Shown one piece after another: positions 22,843-26,412 of a stretch of DNA of 26,412 nt (within the stretch, counting starts at the first letter, position 1; each line of letters opens with the position of its first letter). Source of the DNA: Candidatus Enterococcus ferrettii (GTDB lineage Bacteria; Bacillota; Bacilli; Lactobacillales; Enterococcaceae); NCBI RefSeq assembly GCF_017377655.1, contig NZ_JAFREL010000017.1, forward strand, positions 1 through 26,412, in the 5' to 3' direction. Both the position numbers and the translations under genes were made by a program. A model generated the notes under the pieces. The model was not told the DNA's origin. It ran no database searches and was given only the letters and a program-made list of their open reading frames with translations.

Positions 22843-25800
22843 ATGAAAACGATGAAAACGATGGATGGAAATACGGCAGCTGCTCATATTTCTTATGCGT
22901 TTACCGAAGTTGCAGGAATCTATCCGATCACACCAAGTTCGACCATGGCGGAAATCGTAGATGAATGGTCAGAACAAGGCCGTAAGAATATCTTTAACGA
23001 GCCAGTTAAGGTAGTTGAAATGCAGTCAGAGGCAGGAGCTGCTGGGACTGTACACGGCTCGTTAAAAACAGGGGTCTTAACAACGACTTATACAGCTTCT
23101 CAAGGGTTGCTTTTAATGATTCCTAATATGTTTAAAATTGCGGGGGAACTGCTGCCGACAGTTTTCCATGTGGCGGCTCGGGCAGTCTCTACTAATGCAT
23201 TAAGTATTTTCGGTGATCACAGCGATGTTATGGCTGCACGTCAAACCGGATTTTGTATGCTGGCTGAGGGCAGTGTTCAGGAGGTAATGGATCTTTCGGC
23301 AGTTGCACATTTAGCAAGTCTTGAAGGCAAGTTGCCTTTTATGAACTTTTTCGACGGGTTTAGAACGAGTCATGAGCTTCAAAAAATTGAAGTCATTGAT
23401 TATGAAGATTTGAAAAATATGGTGAACTGGGAAGCTTTGGAAGAGTTTCGTGCACTAGGCATGAACCCGAATCATCCAAATGTTTCAGGTACTGCGCAAA
23501 ATCCGGATATTCATTTTCAACAAAGAGAAACGGTCAATCGCTATTATGATGAAATGCCGATGATTGTTCAAAAATATATGCAGAAAATTAATGATCTTCG
23601 TGGCACAGATTATGACTTAACTAACTATTATGGTCATCCGGAAGCAACGGAAGTTATTGTAACCATGGGATCAGCTTCACCAGCGATTCAGCAAACGGTG
23701 GACTATTTGAATGCTCAGGGCCGTAAAGTCGGCTTTATTGATATGCATTTGTATCGTCCATTTCCAGCTGAAAATATGTTGGAAAAATTACCGTCCACGG
23801 TAGAAAAAGTAGCGGTTCTGGACCGCACAAAAGAGCCGGGTTCAGATGGTGAGCCTTTACTATTGGATGTACAAAGTGTGCTTTATCGCCATTCTAATCG
23901 TCCGATCGTTATTGGCGGTCGCTATGGAATTGCTTCAAAAGACGTGACACCAGACCAAATTGTAGCTGTTTACGATCATTTATTATTGCCAGTTGAGGAT
24001 ATGAAGCAGCGTTTTACGATCGGAATCAATGATGATGTAACTCATATGTCTTTACCTCAGAGAGAAGTGTTGGATTTAACACCTAAAACAACTTTCCAAG
24101 CAAAATTCTGGGGACTAGGTTCAGACGGAACAGTGGGTGCCAACAAACAAGCAATTAAAATAATCGGAAATAATACTGACTATTTTGCACAGGCTTACTT
24201 TTCTTATGATTCGAAAAAATCAGGAGGGGTAACCATTTCTCATTTGCGTTTTGGGAAAGATCCAATCCTGTCAACCTACAATGTAGAGGGCGCCGATTTT
24301 GTTGGTTGTCACAACAATGCCTATATTCACCAATATGATTTATTGCGTGGATTGAAAGACGGCGGAACATTCTTGCTTAACACGGTTTGGGATGAAGCAA
24401 AAGTTAAACAAGCCTTACCAAATCGGATTAAGCGCTATTTAGCAGAGCATCAAATTAATTTTTATATCATCAATGCGATGGATATTGCGCAAAAGATTGG
24501 TTTAGGCGGTCGTATCAACACGGTGATGTCTACCTCATTCTTTGAATTAACAGATATCATGGATCGTGAAACCTTCCTGCCTTTGTTAAAAGGAGAAGTG
24601 GAAGCTGCTTATGGGAAAAAATCGAAAGTGGTAGTGGAGCGGAATTGGCAGGCGATTGATGAAACCTTTGCTGCTCTGAAAAAAGTTGAGATTCCGGCTG
24701 AATGGGCTGAATTAGAAGTTCGTCCAGCACCAAAAGCTGATCAAAGTAAACCTGCGTACGTTCGAAACATTTTAGAACCAATCAACCGTCAAGAAGGCAA
24801 TCAGTTGTCAGTCAATGACCTGATCGAAAATGGTATGCTGGGTGGTGTAATGCCATTAGGAACTGCGGCATATGAAAAACGCGGAATTGCTCTAGAGGTT
24901 CCAGAGTGGATTCCCGAAGCATGTACCATGTGTAACGAGTGTGCGTTTATTTGTCCTCATGCAGCGATTCGTCCATTCTTAGCGAATGAAGAAGAGATGG
25001 AGCAAGCACCAGAAGGCTTCATCACTCGTGATATGCGTGGTAAAGATGGATTGAAGTACCGAATCCAAGTTTCTTTGGAGGATTGTACAGGTTGTGGACT
25101 TTGTGCTGAGGTCTGTCCAGCTAAGGAAAAAGCGCTGGTTATGAAGTCTTATGAAGAGCAAAAAGAACAAGCGATCAATTGGGCTTTTGCGATGACCCTT
25201 CAACAAAAAGAAAACCCAGCGAAAAAGTTTTCAGTCAAGGGTTCTCAATTTGAGCAACCATTACTTGAATTCTCAGGGGCGTGTGCAGGTTGTGGTGAAA
25301 CACCTTATATTAAGTTATTGACGCAATTATACGGTGATCGTATGATGATTGCGAATACGACGGGGTGCTCATCAATCTGGGGTGGTTCATCTCCAGCGAC
25401 ACCTTATACAGTTAATGTAGATGGTCGTGGACCGGCATGGAGTAATTCATTGTTCGAGGACAACGCCGAATATGGTTTAGGCATGCATATTGCCAATGAA
25501 ACTAAACGAAATCGAGTAGCAAACAAAATGCACGAAGCACTGGCTCAAGATTTAGGTTCTGAAGATACAAAAGCCTTGATGCAAAATTGGATCGATCATA
25601 TGCTGGAAGGTGAAGGCTCACAACAGCGGGCGGCCAAGTTAGCAGCGGCTCTTTCTGAAGAAAACGATCCGGCCTTGCAGTCAATTTTGAAAGATAAAGA
25701 TATGTTTGCGAAACCTAGCCAATGGATTATTGGTGGTGATGGTTGGGCATATGATATCGGATTTAGCGGGATTGATCATGTGTTAGCTTCTGGCGAAGAT

Positions 25801-26376
25801 GTAAATATCTTTGTAATGGATAATGAATTATATGCGAACACTGGCGGTCAAATGTCAAAAGCAACACCAACAGCAGCAATTGCAAAATTTGCGGCTGGTG
25901 GTAAGAAGACTAAGAAAAAAGATTTGGGCATGATTGCAATGACTTACCGCGATGTCTATGTAGCACAAGTAGCGATCGAGGCAAACCCTGCTCAGACCTT
26001 GAAAGCGATCCGAGAAGCCGAAACGTATCCAGGTCCTTCAATTATTATCGGTTACACACCTTGTATCAATCACGGAATCCGTGGCGGTATGAGCAAATCA
26101 ATTGAAGAATCAATCGAAGCTGTTGAATCTGGTTATTGGCAGTTGTATCGTTTCGATCCTCGTCAAGCAGACAAAGGCAAAGATCCGTTACGTATTGACT
26201 ACAAGAAAGCTGACTTCAGCAAGATGAATGACTTCTTGGAAGGTCAAACACGTTTCTCTGCCCTGCATAACATTAAACAAGATACAGCTGAGGTAGAGGA
26301 AATGCTGAATCAAACGGTAGATGATGCCGAAAAACGTTTAGAAAACTATAGTGAATTAATGAAGTCTAAAGATTAA
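22843..26376 (+). CDS. nifJ: Pyruvate:ferredoxin (flavodoxin) oxidoreductase
   Basis: A 1177-residue single-chain enzyme, complete in all domains. It oxidises pyruvate with CoA to acetyl-CoA and CO2 and reduces flavodoxin or ferredoxin. The start is ATG 22843 (GGAGG 8 bases upstream; TTG 22840, and ATG 22852 and 22861, are in frame). The N-terminal pyruvate domain has EVAGIYPITPSSTMAE. The ferredoxin domain has CTMCNECAFICP (from Cys694) and CTGCGLCAEVCP (from Cys748). The TPP domain has CAGCGETPYIKL (Cys814), TTGCSSIWGGS, GGDGWAYDIGF and MDNELYANTGGQ. It follows nfnB by 15 bases. Its gene position after flavodoxin suggests flavodoxin is the physiological acceptor. Confidence 0.97.
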   Translation: MKTMKTMDGNTAAAHISYAFTEVAGIYPITPSSTMAEIVDEWSEQGRKNIFNEPVKVVEMQSEAGAAGTVHGSLKTGVLTTTYTASQGLLLMIPNMFKIAGELLPTVFHVAARAVSTNALSIFGDHSDVMAARQTGFCMLAEGSVQEVMDLSAVAHLASLEGKLPFMNFFDGFRTSHELQKIEVIDYEDLKNMVNWEALEEFRALGMNPNHPNVSGTAQNPDIHFQQRETVNRYYDEMPMIVQKYMQKINDLRGTDYDLTNYYGHPEATEVIVTMGSASPAIQQTVDYLNAQGRKVGFIDMHLYRPFPAENMLEKLPSTVEKVAVLDRTKEPGSDGEPLLLDVQSVLYRHSNRPIVIGGRYGIASKDVTPDQIVAVYDHLLLPVEDMKQRFTIGINDDVTHMSLPQREVLDLTPKTTFQAKFWGLGSDGTVGANKQAIKIIGNNTDYFAQAYFSYDSKKSGGVTISHLRFGKDPILSTYNVEGADFVGCHNNAYIHQYDLLRGLKDGGTFLLNTVWDEAKVKQALPNRIKRYLAEHQINFYIINAMDIAQKIGLGGRINTVMSTSFFELTDIMDRETFLPLLKGEVEAAYGKKSKVVVERNWQAIDETFAALKKVEIPAEWAELEVRPAPKADQSKPAYVRNILEPINRQEGNQLSVNDLIENGMLGGVMPLGTAAYEKRGIALEVPEWIPEACTMCNECAFICPHAAIRPFLANEEEMEQAPEGFITRDMRGKDGLKYRIQVSLEDCTGCGLCAEVCPAKEKALVMKSYEEQKEQAINWAFAMTLQQKENPAKKFSVKGSQFEQPLLEFSGACAGCGETPYIKLLTQLYGDRMMIANTTGCSSIWGGSSPATPYTVNVDGRGPAWSNSLFEDNAEYGLGMHIANETKRNRVANKMHEALAQDLGSEDTKALMQNWIDHMLEGEGSQQRAAKLAAALSEENDPALQSILKDKDMFAKPSQWIIGGDGWAYDIGFSGIDHVLASGEDVNIFVMDNELYANTGGQMSKATPTAAIAKFAAGGKKTKKKDLGMIAMTYRDVYVAQVAIEANPAQTLKAIREAETYPGPSIIIGYTPCINHGIRGGMSKSIEESIEAVESGYWQLYRFDPRQADKGKDPLRIDYKKADFSKMNDFLEGQTRFSALHNIKQDTAEVEEMLNQTVDDAEKRLENYSELMKSKD

Positions 26377-26412
26377 AATTATTCATATCAATAAGGCTCC
26401 CGTACAAAACAC

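Noticed and set aside
1..26412. CRISPR arrays, insertion sequences and rRNA
   Set aside because: No regularly spaced repeats, transposase genes or rRNA segments were seen on reading the window.

Overview
The window comes from a low-GC Gram-positive bacterium of the Lactobacillales, most likely an Enterococcus or close relative. This rests on the AT-rich DNA with GGAGG-type ribosome binding sites, a UvrX-type SOS cassette, the yunD-yutD-yutF-TIGR01906 housekeeping block and tRNA-Leu(CAG) without an encoded CCA. The species cannot be fixed from sequence alone.

Left end (1 to about 5000) is mobile-element DNA. It opens with the 3' part of a phage GH25 endolysin, followed on the other strand by a lipoprotein and an SOS-type cassette. 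The cassette is a Y-family polymerase uvrX broken by a one-base frameshift, a YolD-like gene and five small uncharacterised genes, one of them a 55-codon ORF. It is driven by a promoter whose spacer holds a 13/14 LexA box. A divergent 61-codon gene and an uninitiated coding remnant end the region and may mark the junction with the chromosome.

Middle (5000 to 13950) is chromosomal. It holds a membrane-anchored BLIP-like protein, two AI-2E family (PerM-type) transporters flanking an SPFH/LURP-one pair, tRNA-Leu, ogt, the cytosolic metallophosphoesterase yunD, yutD, yutF and a TIGR01906 membrane protein.

Right end (13950 to 26412) is the most striking part: two co-directional operons that together form a complete low-potential electron circuit. 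The first is rnfCDGEAB, an ion-pumping ferredoxin:NAD+ oxidoreductase. The second is flavodoxin-nfnA-nfnB-nifJ. Pyruvate oxidation by NifJ would reduce flavodoxin. Rnf would use those electrons to make NADH and an ion gradient, and NfnAB would use them with NADH to make NADPH. Such a circuit is typical of clostridia and acetogens and unexpected in a lactic-acid-bacterial background. Related 15-base inverted repeats (TGAGAACAGTTCTCA type) lie upstream of both operon promoters, and a partial copy precedes the SPFH gene, suggesting a shared regulator. The 870-base gap between the operons holds a GC-richer block after rnfB, two palindromes 31 bases apart and a long flavodoxin leader.
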